A stretch of DNA of 23,034 nt. It comes from Thermohalobaculum sp039178805. Lineage in GTDB: Bacteria > Pseudomonadota > Alphaproteobacteria > Rhodobacterales > Rhodobacteraceae. The stretch covers positions 1 to 23,034 of the forward strand of contig JBCDFC010000052.1 in NCBI GenBank assembly GCA_039178805.1. Direction: 5' to 3'. The first letter of the stretch is position 1. Each line of letters begins with the position of its first letter. Below, in pieces: positions 15,325-23,034 of this stretch. The translations under genes and the position numbers were made by a program. The notes beneath the pieces are model-generated. The model did not search any database and was not told where the DNA came from. It saw only the letters and a program-made list of their open reading frames with translations.

Positions 15325-17847
15325 TCAGTTCGTGATCTGCGGGTACGTCAAGACCCGACCATCCCCCGCCTCGATGTAGTTCAGGAACTCAGCGAAGATC
15401 GTGTCCGACTGGTCCGGCGCGTTGTTCCGCGAGAACTCGATGTCGTCGATACCGCCAGAGTCACCATGCATCGTGTAGAGCAGCGTGCAGACATCATCCC
15501 GCTGGATGTCGACTTGAGTGGTGTAGTTGTCACCACCCTCACCGACCACCGCAGCGGTCACCGTCATGAAGCTGCCCATCATGAATTCAGGATCAGGGGT
15601 GATCTCGGCGCCAGTATCGCTCTTCCAGGCACTCAAGATACCGGTCTCCAGATCGAGGGAGTGAGTCTCACCCGGTCCTGGGCTAGCACCCTCCACAGGC
15701 TCCGGATGATGCGGCTCACCTGCTGAGTAATCGCTGTTGTAGGCTGGAAGATTAGCGATATCCTCATCGCTGAGAACCGTGTTGAACACCCGCACCGTGC
15801 CACCGCCCTCGGTATCGATCACGCGGAGCGTTTCGACGTAGGCGCATTCTTCATTCACCGGATCGGGCAAAAAACGCACCACAAGCGTTCCGCCGCGGGC
15901 CTCGTCATCCGGATCGCTATCATCGCCATCCTCGGAGATCATGAGGACGTTGCCCCAGCCGATGTTCTCCAAGTCGCTATCCGCACCGCCAACCTCGCCA
16001 TAAATCATTGGCGACGACTTCCACGCGGAGCTTCCGTCCGGATCGCTAAAGGCGTCCTCGTGACGATACGCATCGATCTGAATGCCGTAGACCGCGTAGG
16101 GGTTGAACGTGCGGTCGTAGCGGATGCTCGAGACGTCGGCGACGCCCTGCGCTTCCGCACCGGCCACGTTCCAGAGCCAAGCGTCTGAGTCGGACGGATC
16201 GGTTGCCTCGCCAGTGAACCGCTCATCCGTGCTGACGACATCGCCGCTGTTGATCTGGATGATGTACGGATCGCCATTCGGATCCAGCAGGGGCGCGCCA
16301 TTCGCATCGACCTTCGTCGGATCGGCGAAATCCTCAAAGTTGAGAACAGTAAGGCTGTCGTTCTCAACCGGCCGCGTCAGGAAGATGTCCGCATAGGCGA
16401 GCACCGGGATATCCGTCAGCGCGTTGATGGCACCCGCATCATTAAAGCTCGAGCAGTCGACAAAGGCGATCTCGAGGTTCCGTCGGTTCGCCACAGGCGT
16501 CGGCGCATTCGCAGAGACCGCCGTCGTGCCGTCTTCGTTCAGCGTCTCCCAGCAGGTGAGCGGCGACTGCGTGCCATCCGGGTTCGTCTGCCCAGCCAAA
16601 ATCTCCGCGAGGTAGATTTCATTGCGGGTCGTCGGCAGGACACCGTTGTAGAGCGGCCAATTGGCCTCATTCCCATGTGTGCGCAGCATGTACTGACGCA
16701 CTTCTTCCGCGGTCAGCTGGTTGCCAACTGTGCAGCTCCCATCCTGAATGCAGTCCGACTGAGGCAGACCACCGATATTCGTGATCGTGCCGAAATCGAG
16801 CTCACCGTTACATTGGAAAACATCCTTGTAGAGAATGTTCTCATCCGGGAGAGCCTCATCGGCCAGCGCAGCCGCCTCGCCCTCCAGAATGCCGAAGCGC
16901 GTGTTCAAGCCAGCGAAAAGCGTGAACTGCTCCTCACCCTGCGCGTTCGCGACGTCCGAGACGAATGACACGCTCGTATCGTGGATAGACCGCTCCGGAT
17001 CGGCCAGTGTCGCCGCACAGACGAGGTACTTGTTGGCATCGAAGTTGCCATCGCCGTCGCGCGCGAAAGCGTCACACGTGCCATCCTCGTCATCGGCGAG
17101 ATCAGTGATGATGCCGTAGTTGCCTTCGTTCCAGATGCCATTGCGGCTCTTGTCGAAGACGAGCTCTTGTCCGGGCACAATGCTGTCCCAGTTGCTGGGC
17201 GCGCATACCGCGAAGAATTCATTCGTCCGGGTGGAATCGGTCACCAACTCCGCGGTCGACCAAGTCGCAACCGTGAAGTCGCCGCCACCGGCTGCTTCCG
17301 ACGCCACCTCGCCCGCCGTCGCTGTCGTCTCGCCACCAAGCCCAGCGACAAGGCTGGTCATGTTGAGGAACGTCCAAGGCACCGACTCCGTCTCGCCGAT
17401 CACAAGGACATGCGTCGCCTCATCGGCCTTATTGGTTTCCAGCGCGACCAGAGCTGAACCGGTGAGCACCGAACCCTTTGTGTTGGGTTGGTCCTTGAGA
17501 AACATCACGGATTTGACGCTGAATTGCTCGGCAGGATCACCGATCAGCGACGAGATCAACGTCGACGATTTGTTGATCGTACCTTCAAAGCTGACCGCGT
17601 CCTCGCCATCAACGCTTGATGCCGCTTTGAACACGGCTTCGGCGCGCGTGATAGCGTCCGATTGACCGTCAAGTTCATTGGCGATCGCGAGCGCGATATG
17701 GTCCAGATATGCTTGCGATTGGCTATGCGCCGAAAACGTTCGGCCCGAGTCCATGACAAGACCAGACAGTGCAAGCAGTCCAATGCTGAGGATCAGCACG
17801 AAAAACGTGACTGCTCCTTCTTCGTTACGCTGAAAGTCTCTCATCAT
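15325..17847 (-). CDS. TadG-like pilus-assembly protein with C-terminal surface-type domain
   Basis: The 840-residue product starts, as TadG proteins do, with a charged FQRNEEG segment and one hydrophobic helix (AVTFFVLILSIGLLALSGLV) ending in MDSGR. TadG helps Flp/Tad pilus biogenesis, held in the inner membrane with a large periplasmic part. Residues about 590-805 look like a beta-sandwich common in secreted proteins of marine bacteria: NVLMISEDGDDSDPDD, then VETLRVIDTEGGGTVRVF and finally GGIDDIEFSR. The middle is acidic, with calcium-loop-like DGDGNFDAN and several cysteines. I see no clear vWA metal site. A small palindromic repeat (15687-15708) is inside the coding region. The ATG at 17847 is preferred (AGGAGG upstream); an alternative at 17874 exists. 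It is the last of three tad genes, 137 nt after the TadF-like gene. Confidence 0.8.
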   Translation of the reverse strand: MMRDFQRNEEGAVTFFVLILSIGLLALSGLVMDSGRTFSAHSQSQAYLDHIALAIANELDGQSDAITRAEAVFKAASSVDGEDAVSFEGTINKSSTLISSLIGDPAEQFSVKSVMFLKDQPNTKGSVLTGSALVALETNKADEATHVLVIGETESVPWTFLNMTSLVAGLGGETTATAGEVASEAAGGGDFTVATWSTAELVTDSTRTNEFFAVCAPSNWDSIVPGQELVFDKSRNGIWNEGNYGIITDLADDEDGTCDAFARDGDGNFDANKYLVCAATLADPERSIHDTSVSFVSDVANAQGEEQFTLFAGLNTRFGILEGEAAALADEALPDENILYKDVFQCNGELDFGTITNIGGLPQSDCIQDGSCTVGNQLTAEEVRQYMLRTHGNEANWPLYNGVLPTTRNEIYLAEILAGQTNPDGTQSPLTCWETLNEDGTTAVSANAPTPVANRRNLEIAFVDCSSFNDAGAINALTDIPVLAYADIFLTRPVENDSLTVLNFEDFADPTKVDANGAPLLDPNGDPYIIQINSGDVVSTDERFTGEATDPSDSDAWLWNVAGAEAQGVADVSSIRYDRTFNPYAVYGIQIDAYRHEDAFSDPDGSSAWKSSPMIYGEVGGADSDLENIGWGNVLMISEDGDDSDPDDEARGGTLVVRFLPDPVNEECAYVETLRVIDTEGGGTVRVFNTVLSDEDIANLPAYNSDYSAGEPHHPEPVEGASPGPGETHSLDLETGILSAWKSDTGAEITPDPEFMMGSFMTVTAAVVGEGGDNYTTQVDIQRDDVCTLLYTMHGDSGGIDDIEFSRNNAPDQSDTIFAEFLNYIEAGDGRVLTYPQITN
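15687..15708 (-). repeat. Palindromic repeat inside tadG-like gene, read as HPEPVEG
   Basis: On the minus strand a 22-nt unit has arms CATCC and GGGTG (four Watson-Crick pairs plus one G-T wobble) around GGAGCCTGTGGA. Read in frame it contributes the peptide HPEPVEG. The GAGCCTGT core and this peptide match my recollection of a small dispersed palindromic repeat abundant in several alphaproteobacteria and often found read through in proteins. The match is from memory. Confidence 0.5.
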
Positions 17848-17944
17848 CGCTTCAGCTCCTCCTGTCAGTCTCATCCAGTGATCGCCTGGACATTTCCTGC
17901 ACCTTGGCGCGGTGCGTTTCTCCTAGCGCGCGGCTCACTCGACC

Positions 17945-17966
17945 CCGACGAACGCGGCGCCGTCGG
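17945..17966. other. Hairpin in the gap between the TadF-like and TadG-like genes
   Basis: CCGACG (17945-17950) and CGTCGG (17961-17966) form perfect 6-bp arms around a 10-nt loop, about 20 nt after the TadF-like stop codon. There is no following T-run on the minus strand, so it is not a classical terminator; it could stabilise the upstream mRNA or adjust relative expression of the tad genes. Confidence 0.35.
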
Positions 17967-17984
17967 TTATCAGCCTCGCAATCC

Positions 17985-18776
17985 CTACGTCGTCTCGGGT
18001 TCACACCAACCCGGCTGCACATCGACAATGTCCGGCGTGAACAGATCCTCACCAATGCTGCTGGAAACAGCATTGCCGAGACCATTCGATAGCGTCGCAA
18101 AACCCAACACTCCGATCAGATCGATCGGGAGATCACGCGGCAGTACACGGACCGTGATTTCCGGCACGAAAGGGCCGCCGGCGATACCCAGCCGACGATA
18201 GTCATACCGGATGCTCACGTCTGCACGATCATCGTCGTTCGTCTCTTTCGTGGGGTCGGGGTTATCGACCCACCCACGACCTACGGCGCCGATGGACGGG
18301 TAGAACCTTTGGACCTCGCACAACAGGCGTTGAAACCGGCGCCGATCGCAGTTCTCGTCACCCGAAGCGTCATCCACTCCGGCCATTACCTCGCTTCGCG
18401 TGCATTCAAAGGCCAGCCGTGCCGGATTGCCCGCTTCGTCGAGAACGGGCACTCCTTCGTCAGTCCGCTCGATATGCGGATCGAGACACCCGTCGATCCC
18501 ACTCGGCTGAAAACACGCAGGCCCGTTATCGACGTAGACGGCATCGTTGAGCACATTCTCGAGCGGCATGTCGTTGCCGATATAGATTGGGCTCTCGGTC
18601 GCCGCGATACGCGCCGCCAGCTGAGCAGCCTTCTGCGCTGACACCACGGCGTAGTACGCCATGATAATCTCGATATTGGCGTAGAACAGCGACATGACGG
18701 GCAAGAACACGACCAGTGTCTCAAGCACTGTCGTGCCGCGGTCATCACTCCAGAATGCGCGAAGTGAACTCTTCAT
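17985..18776 (-). CDS. TadE/TadF-like pseudopilin
   Basis: The 263-residue protein has a short charged leader ending SDDRG, then TTVLETLVVFLPVMSLF: a glycine followed by a residue pattern with glutamate at +5 (E19), the processing signature of TadE/TadF pseudopilins cut by the prepilin peptidase TadV. A hydrophobic helix follows, then the NIEIIMAYYAVVSAQKAAQLAARIAA helix typical of TadE-like proteins. The periplasmic remainder contains an insert with several cysteines (CFQPSGIDGC and others). The start at 18776 is fixed by an ATGA overlap with the upstream tad gene stop, implying coupled translation; an in-frame start at 18845 lies inside that gene. The product should act in the inner membrane during Tad pilus assembly. 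Confidence 0.82.
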   Translation of the reverse strand: MKSSLRAFWSDDRGTTVLETLVVFLPVMSLFYANIEIIMAYYAVVSAQKAAQLAARIAATESPIYIGNDMPLENVLNDAVYVDNGPACFQPSGIDGCLDPHIERTDEGVPVLDEAGNPARLAFECTRSEVMAGVDDASGDENCDRRRFQRLLCEVQRFYPSIGAVGRGWVDNPDPTKETNDDDRADVSIRYDYRRLGIAGGPFVPEITVRVLPRDLPIDLIGVLGFATLSNGLGNAVSSSIGEDLFTPDIVDVQPGWCEPETT

Positions 18777-19339
18777 CGGCACAGCCCACTTTGGTTGTTT
18801 GCGATGGTGCACCCGGTGCTGCCGAAATCGATCTCTGCGGTCCATCGACCGCTGTCTGCAGCGGTGAAGGTTGGGATCCCGACGGCGTAGAGGAGCGGGA
18901 AGTCACGCATGTCCACGGACACATTCACCGTGACGAGGAAGAAGCGGTTCCGGAGCACCTCGCTGCCAGAAATCGCATCGACACGGTGAGCAAAAGTCAC
19001 GCTGTCCAGCGAGGCGCCCATGCGATCTGCGACGAGTTGGCGCGCTTCTGCCACGAAGAAGTCGTAAATGAGCGGCTCATCGTCGGTCGCATCGTCAGGC
19101 GTGCCCATGTCGTTGAGTGCTGCCGGTGCGCGGGTCAGCAGGCGTGTCGCGTCGCGCGTCGCGCTGTCCAATGCTTCCCGGGTCGAGATCAAAAGTCCGT
19201 AATTCGTCGTGATCAGCATACAGCCGACCAAGAGCGGCAAGCTGACGATCAGCTCAAGCGCGCTCGCACCCCTCTCATCGCCGCACCAAGCAGCAAATGA
19301 GCGACGCGTAGCATCGAATGCTCGAGAAATTCCTTCCAT
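18773..19339 (-). CDS. TadE-like pseudopilin
   Basis: The 188-residue protein has a 24-residue leader ending CGDERG, then ASALELIVSLPLLVGCML; glutamate at +5 after the glycine (E29) fits TadV-type processing. The next helix, NYGLLISTREALDSATRDATRLL, is the conserved TadE element. The periplasmic part is about 120 residues with a C-terminal cysteine pair (GSTGCTIANNQSGLC). The first in-frame start codon is a GTG at 19342 with an ATG immediately after at 19339; I use the ATG, and neither has a strong ribosome binding site. It is the first gene of the tad trio; the pilin, secretin and motor genes of a Tad system are not in this window. Confidence 0.82.
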   Translation of the reverse strand: MEGISRAFDATRRSFAAWCGDERGASALELIVSLPLLVGCMLITTNYGLLISTREALDSATRDATRLLTRAPAALNDMGTPDDATDDEPLIYDFFVAEARQLVADRMGASLDSVTFAHRVDAISGSEVLRNRFFLVTVNVSVDMRDFPLLYAVGIPTFTAADSGRWTAEIDFGSTGCTIANNQSGLCR

Positions 19340-19630
19340 CACGTTTCAGACCCCAGTTTCGCCCCTCGGGAAAACCCGTAAGCAGCGCAGTACCATGGCA
19401 ATTCGAAGTAGAGCGACACTCAACCAGTGATTGAAATGGCGCGCCTATATTTCGCCATAGTTGCACAAGAACGCCGTTTTACACGGAATCAGCACCCCAC
19501 GCGCTCGATTCCTCCTCCGTATACACAAAACAGCGCCAACTGAGAAGCGGTTAAGCTCCCTAGCAACGGCACCACATACGACTAGGTAACGGGGAAGACT
19601 ACACAACTCCGAGCGGGTTTCGACCGTAAG
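19340..19630. promoter_or_regulatory. AT-rich divergent region between tad trio and ubiG-like gene
   Basis: No gene is seen in these 291 nt, which are visibly richer in A/T than the flanking genes and must hold promoters for both directions. A 6-bp inverted repeat, ATGGCG (19436-19441) and CGCCAT (19453-19458), with an 11-nt AT-rich spacer, could be an operator. I could not fix -35/-10 elements with confidence. Confidence 0.4.
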
Positions 19631-20329
19631 ATGAACGACCTAACAATTTACAATCGCTTCGCGGACCGCTGGTGGGACCAGTCAACGCGCTGGCTCCGCG
19701 TTCTCCATAACATGGTCCCAGCGCGCCTTCGATACTTCGAACGGAGATTGGGGCAGGTTTGTGGCAAGGACGTGCTCGATCTTGGATGCGCGGGCGGATT
19801 CCTGTCCGAGGCCCTAGCCCGTCAGCGAGCGAACGTAACCGGGATCGACCCGGCCGACGACGCCATCGAGGCCGCAAAGGCCCATGCCGACGCCGAGGGC
19901 CTGAAGATACGCTACGATGTCGGAACCGGTGAGGCCCTGCCCTACGCCGATGCGAGCTTCGATGTTGTCGTCTGCGTGGATGTGCTCGAACATGTGGAGA
20001 GCGTGCCGCGCGTTCTCGACGAAGTAGCCCGCGTACTTCGTCCCGGCGGGGTTTTCTGCTTCGACACGATCAACCGAAACCCGTTGGCAGGCTTCGTCGT
20101 CGTGACGGTGGCGGAACGGATCTTGGGCATGCTGCCGCGGGGCACCCATGACCCTGCCCTTTTCATCCGGCCGTCTGAACTGAGATCGATGCTGGAGGAA
20201 CGCGGCTTTGCCGTAGCACCGATGAAGGGCCTCGGCCCGGCCGGGATCGACCGCAGGCTAGACTTCACCTTTGCCGTCCTCCCCTTCACCGGCATCATCT
20301 ATATCGGGACGGCCGATAAAGCCGCGTGA
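19631..20329 (+). CDS. ubiG: UbiG-like SAM-dependent methyltransferase
   Basis: The 232-residue class I methyltransferase matches UbiG, which performs both O-methylations in ubiquinone synthesis. Visible landmarks: FADRWWD near the N-terminus (10-16), SAM motif I VLDLGCAGGFLSEALA (48-63), GIDPADDAIEAAKAHA (71-86), VCVDVLEHVESV (114-125), the post-motif DTINRN (145-150), and the UbiG-characteristic MLPRGTHD (167-174) followed by FIRPSEL. The leader segment departs from the usual WWD-PxG-xFxPLH pattern, so a paralogue acting on another quinone or phenolic substrate is possible. No strong ribosome binding site precedes the ATG. It converges on the FtsX-type permease with only 8 nt between the stops. 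Confidence 0.82.
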   Translation: MNDLTIYNRFADRWWDQSTRWLRVLHNMVPARLRYFERRLGQVCGKDVLDLGCAGGFLSEALARQRANVTGIDPADDAIEAAKAHADAEGLKIRYDVGTGEALPYADASFDVVVCVDVLEHVESVPRVLDEVARVLRPGGVFCFDTINRNPLAGFVVVTVAERILGMLPRGTHDPALFIRPSELRSMLEERGFAVAPMKGLGPAGIDRRLDFTFAVLPFTGIIYIGTADKAA

Positions 20330-20337
20330 CCGCGCCG

Positions 20338-22809
20338 CTAGCGCGCAACAGCGAACACTGCGATCAGCCGTGCAGGCGCCGTGCGCGCCAATCGCCAGGC
20401 CGGGAGGGCCGCAGCCAGCACTGCGGTGCCGAGCGCCAGTAGAACCAAACGAAGCCAGTCCATCGGGAAAAGGAACAGCGGCAGGCGCCAGCCGAACGCC
20501 TCCACATTGATGACGGCGACCAGCATCCAGGCGATCGCGAGACCCACAGGGATCGCGAGGGCCGCGGTTACTGCAGCCAGGATCAACATCTTGGCAAGCT
20601 CGATCGCCGCCAGACGCCGACGCGTGAGCCCCATAGCCCAGACCGGCGCGAGACCCGGCAACCGCAACCCCGACAGCGTCACCAGCGATGTGAGAAGCGC
20701 GACGCCCGCCACAGCCAAGGTCAGCGTATTGAGCGCGCCCGACACCACGAAGGTACGGTCGAAGATCGCAAGCGAGAGGTCTTTGAGGCTCTGCTGGTCG
20801 CGCAACCGGTCGAGCGAGAGGCCGAAACGCTCCCGCATCTGAGCGACGAGGGCCGCGGTCGATCCCTCTCCGACGCGGATGCCAAAGCGAAGCTTTTCAG
20901 CGGACGGGAAGAGACGGATCAGCGCGTCCTCAGAGATCCGCACCTGCCCCTGCGGATTGCCATAATCTGCATAGATGGCCGCCACGTCGAAAGTACGTTC
21001 ACCGGCCTCTCCCGCAAGGACCATGCGATCGCCGAGGCCAATCTCGAGCCGGCGGGAAAGCTGCTCGGACACGAAGATCCCACCGCCCGACAGAAGCTGC
21101 GCCCACGGCGCCTGTGCACGATCCAAAAGCGGCCAGTTGGCGCGATAGGACGGGTCGTCGGCAAAGGCGTAGACCTCGACGGGCCAGCCCTCGACGGTCG
21201 TATCTCCGTTCCAATTCGGCAGGATCGCGAGAACCTCAGGCCTCCCCGACAGCCAGGCCCTGATCTCCTCGGCCTGGCGTTCAGAGCTTGCGCGGTAATA
21301 CGCATCGGCGCCCAGGCGGTTCCCGATCCAGCCGGTGAAGGTCGTTCGGAAGCTCTCAACCATCGTGCCCACGCCGATGTTGACCGAGAGCGCGAGGAGG
21401 AGCGCCATGAGGGCGAGCGAGAGGCCGCCAAGCTGCTGTCGCGTGTCCGCCCAAAACCAACGGAGAAGACCGGGTCGCGTCGCCCGCTCAGCCAAACGCA
21501 GAATGCCGGCGGCAAGGATCGGAAGCGCGAGGGCTGCCGCGAGCACCAGCGCCCCGAGGCAGAGAAAGCCCACAAAAAGCCCATCGGCAAGAACCGGCGC
21601 GATGAGCGCGACCAGGGCCAGACCGACGCCTGCGAGCGCCAGCCGCTGCAGCCAGCGCGCCTGCCCGGCGGCCCAGGCCTCGGGTGCGGCCGCTTCGAGC
21701 ACGGGCATCGTGTAGGCGCGCCAGATGCTCTGCCCGGCTGCGGCGAGCGCACCGGCAAGTGCCATCGCAAGCCCCGCCAACCACCACTCAGGACGAAGCG
21801 ACAAGCTGCCGGGGACCGCCGCGCCATAAAGGCCGCGAAGGGAGAGCGCCATGTCGGGCAAAAGCATCGCGGCGAGCAGCCAGCCGCCGGCCAGTCCCAG
21901 CGCACCAGCGACGACGGCTAGCGCCGCGATCTCGATCGCAAGGGCCGCGGTCAATGTGCGCGCTGCGACCCCCATGGCGCGAAGCGTTCGCACGATCCCA
22001 CGGCGCTGCTCAAAGGCGAGACCGATCGCTGCATGCACGATAAAGAGCCCGACGAGAAAGCTCAGCAGGCCGAACGCCGTGAGGTTCATGTGAAAGCTGT
22101 CGGTGAGACGGTCGAGATCCGGCGGCGCTTCGGGGGCGACCCGCTCAAGCTCCGCACCCGAGGTTTCCTCGAGCGGGGTGCGGGACCCCTGGCGCGCCCC
22201 GATCAGGAGCGCATCGAGACCGTCATCAGCATCGAGCACGCGTTGCGCCACGCCGATATCGACGACAAGCAGCGTGTCGGCCAGCCCCGGGCGCGGCTCG
22301 AGGGGCGGCAGCTTGCGCCCCTCGACCTCGGGTTCCGCTGCTCGGCCGCCGAGGGCTGCGACCGCTGTGGGCGATGCGAGCGTGAGATGCGGCGGCAGCA
22401 TGAAGGCGGCGAGCGCGCCGCCCGTCTCGGTGTCCGAGCCACCCGGTGGTGCAATGGCGACGGTTTCGGCCGCTGGCTGCGAAAGCGGGTCTATCCCCAC
22501 CAAGCGATAACGCAGATTGCCGATCTCCACGCTGCCTTCGAGCAGCGGGCTCACATCCCAGCCGGCACGCCTCAGATCCTCCCAAACGGCGCTGGGGATC
22601 CGGCGACCTTCGGGGTGGACCAGCCGCGGCGCGCCCCCGCCGATGGTCTCGGCAGCACGGGCATAGCTCGCCTTGGCCTCGGCATTCAGCGCCTGAACCC
22701 CGCTCCAGAGCGCGGTCGCGATCGCAAGGCCCGCGATGAGGGCCGCGAGCTGCACGGGATGGCGCCGCCAATGGCCGATCAAGGCCCACAACGCGCTGCC
22801 GAGTGGCAT
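20338..22809 (-). CDS. FtsX/MacB-type ABC transporter permease
   Basis: The 823-residue inner-membrane protein has the double-unit layout of this family: one helix at about 18-40, a large periplasmic region (about 45-235), three helices (242-264, 280-310, 345-365), a hydrophobic middle block (about 390-485), a second periplasmic region (about 490-685), and a last set of helices ending near residue 815. The FtsX-like pattern FEQRRGIVRTLRAMGVAARTL lies after the second helix, and VWAMGLTRRRLAAIELAK repeats the same element near the C-terminus. Such permeases drive mechanotransmission or lipid/lipoprotein extrusion with a LolD-like ATPase. The ATG overlaps the ATPase stop by one base (TGATG), so they form one transcriptional and translational unit. 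An AttEFGH-type system is a possible relative, unproven. Substrate unknown. Confidence 0.85.
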   Translation of the reverse strand: MPLGSALWALIGHWRRHPVQLAALIAGLAIATALWSGVQALNAEAKASYARAAETIGGGAPRLVHPEGRRIPSAVWEDLRRAGWDVSPLLEGSVEIGNLRYRLVGIDPLSQPAAETVAIAPPGGSDTETGGALAAFMLPPHLTLASPTAVAALGGRAAEPEVEGRKLPPLEPRPGLADTLLVVDIGVAQRVLDADDGLDALLIGARQGSRTPLEETSGAELERVAPEAPPDLDRLTDSFHMNLTAFGLLSFLVGLFIVHAAIGLAFEQRRGIVRTLRAMGVAARTLTAALAIEIAALAVVAGALGLAGGWLLAAMLLPDMALSLRGLYGAAVPGSLSLRPEWWLAGLAMALAGALAAAGQSIWRAYTMPVLEAAAPEAWAAGQARWLQRLALAGVGLALVALIAPVLADGLFVGFLCLGALVLAAALALPILAAGILRLAERATRPGLLRWFWADTRQQLGGLSLALMALLLALSVNIGVGTMVESFRTTFTGWIGNRLGADAYYRASSERQAEEIRAWLSGRPEVLAILPNWNGDTTVEGWPVEVYAFADDPSYRANWPLLDRAQAPWAQLLSGGGIFVSEQLSRRLEIGLGDRMVLAGEAGERTFDVAAIYADYGNPQGQVRISEDALIRLFPSAEKLRFGIRVGEGSTAALVAQMRERFGLSLDRLRDQQSLKDLSLAIFDRTFVVSGALNTLTLAVAGVALLTSLVTLSGLRLPGLAPVWAMGLTRRRLAAIELAKMLILAAVTAALAIPVGLAIAWMLVAVINVEAFGWRLPLFLFPMDWLRLVLLALGTAVLAAALPAWRLARTAPARLIAVFAVAR

Positions 22810-23034
22810 CAGGCGGCGGCCCGCCGCGCCACGAGACGGCCGCCCGTGAGCTGCACGCTCCGATCGAGCCTCGCGGCGAGGCGCGGTGAGTGTGTCACCA
22901 TCAAGAAGCCGCAGCCCGTCTCCTCAACAAGTTCAAGCGCGAGATCGAGGACCAAGCCTGCCGTTGCCTCGTCGAGATTGCCGGTCGGCTCGTCCGCGAG
23001 AAGGAGCGCCGGTCTCGCCGCCAGCGCACGGCCG
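22809..23034 (-). CDS. ABC transporter ATPase, LolD/MacB type (N-terminus off right edge)
   Basis: Only the last 74 residues are in the window: the frame is open at the right edge and ends with TGA at 22811-22809. They contain the end of the signature helix (RALAARP), the Walker B and D-loop segment LLLADEPTGNLDEATA and the H-loop VTHS, followed by a short RLDRSVQLTGGRL C-terminus. LADEPTGNLD is typical of the LolD/MacB/FtsE branch, the usual partner of FtsX-type permeases. The stop overlaps the permease start by one base. Confidence 0.9.
   Translation of the reverse strand, partial: GRALAARPALLLADEPTGNLDEATAGLVLDLALELVEETGCGFLMVTHSPRLAARLDRSVQLTGGRLVARRAAA

Noticed and set aside
16965..16990. 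DTSVS in the TadG-like protein as a vWA metal site
   Set aside because: The DxSxS string is not preceded by the hydrophobic strand a real metal-ion-dependent adhesion site requires, so I treat it as chance.

Overview
The window is GC-rich, densely coded bacterial chromosome. Gene content (UbiG-type ubiquinone methyltransferase, PcaC-like carboxymuconolactone decarboxylase, TadE/TadF/TadG trio, KpsM-type exporter, Tat-exported proteins) suggests an alphaproteobacterium, most likely from the Rhodobacterales/Roseobacter group. That placement is inferred from recognised families, not from a marker gene. I see no rRNA, tRNA, CRISPR array, transposase or phage gene.

Layout. (1) Positions 1-4291, minus strand: a 1167-residue multi-module glycosyltransferase, followed 11 nt downstream by a second gene that runs off the left edge. 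The two share a roughly 100-residue beta-rich domain, once in the first and at least twice in the second. (2) 4379-7318: a winged-helix response regulator whose receiver domain has lost its phosphorylation residues, divergent from two AraC-family regulators joined by an ATGA overlap; a palindrome lies in the shared upstream region. (3) 7319-7791: a non-coding stretch with a widely spaced inverted repeat. (4) 7792-12982: a carboxymuconolactone decarboxylase-like gene divergent from an apparent three-gene operon (glutamate-1-semialdehyde aminomutase-like PLP enzyme, Tat-exported beta-helix protein, cytochrome P450). (5) 13033-15244: a small exported protein, a glutathione S-transferase and a solitary capsule-export ABC permease ending in a probable bidirectional terminator. 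(6) 15325-19339, minus strand: TadE-like, TadF-like and TadG-like genes, the last carrying an unusual C-terminal surface-type domain interrupted by a small palindromic repeat that reads HPEPVEG. (7) 19631-23034: a UbiG-like methyltransferase convergent with a FtsX-type permease that overlaps its ATPase, truncated by the right edge.

How the genes may work together. Several modules concern the cell surface: glycosyltransferases, polysaccharide exporter, Tad minor pilins, exported beta-helix protein and an export-type ABC transporter. Best candidates for something undescribed are the repeated domain shared by the glycosyltransferase pair, the aminomutase/beta-helix/P450 operon, and the phosphorylation-independent regulator beside the AraC pair. 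The two edge genes (1-776 and 22809-23034) are incomplete, so their full functions cannot be read here.
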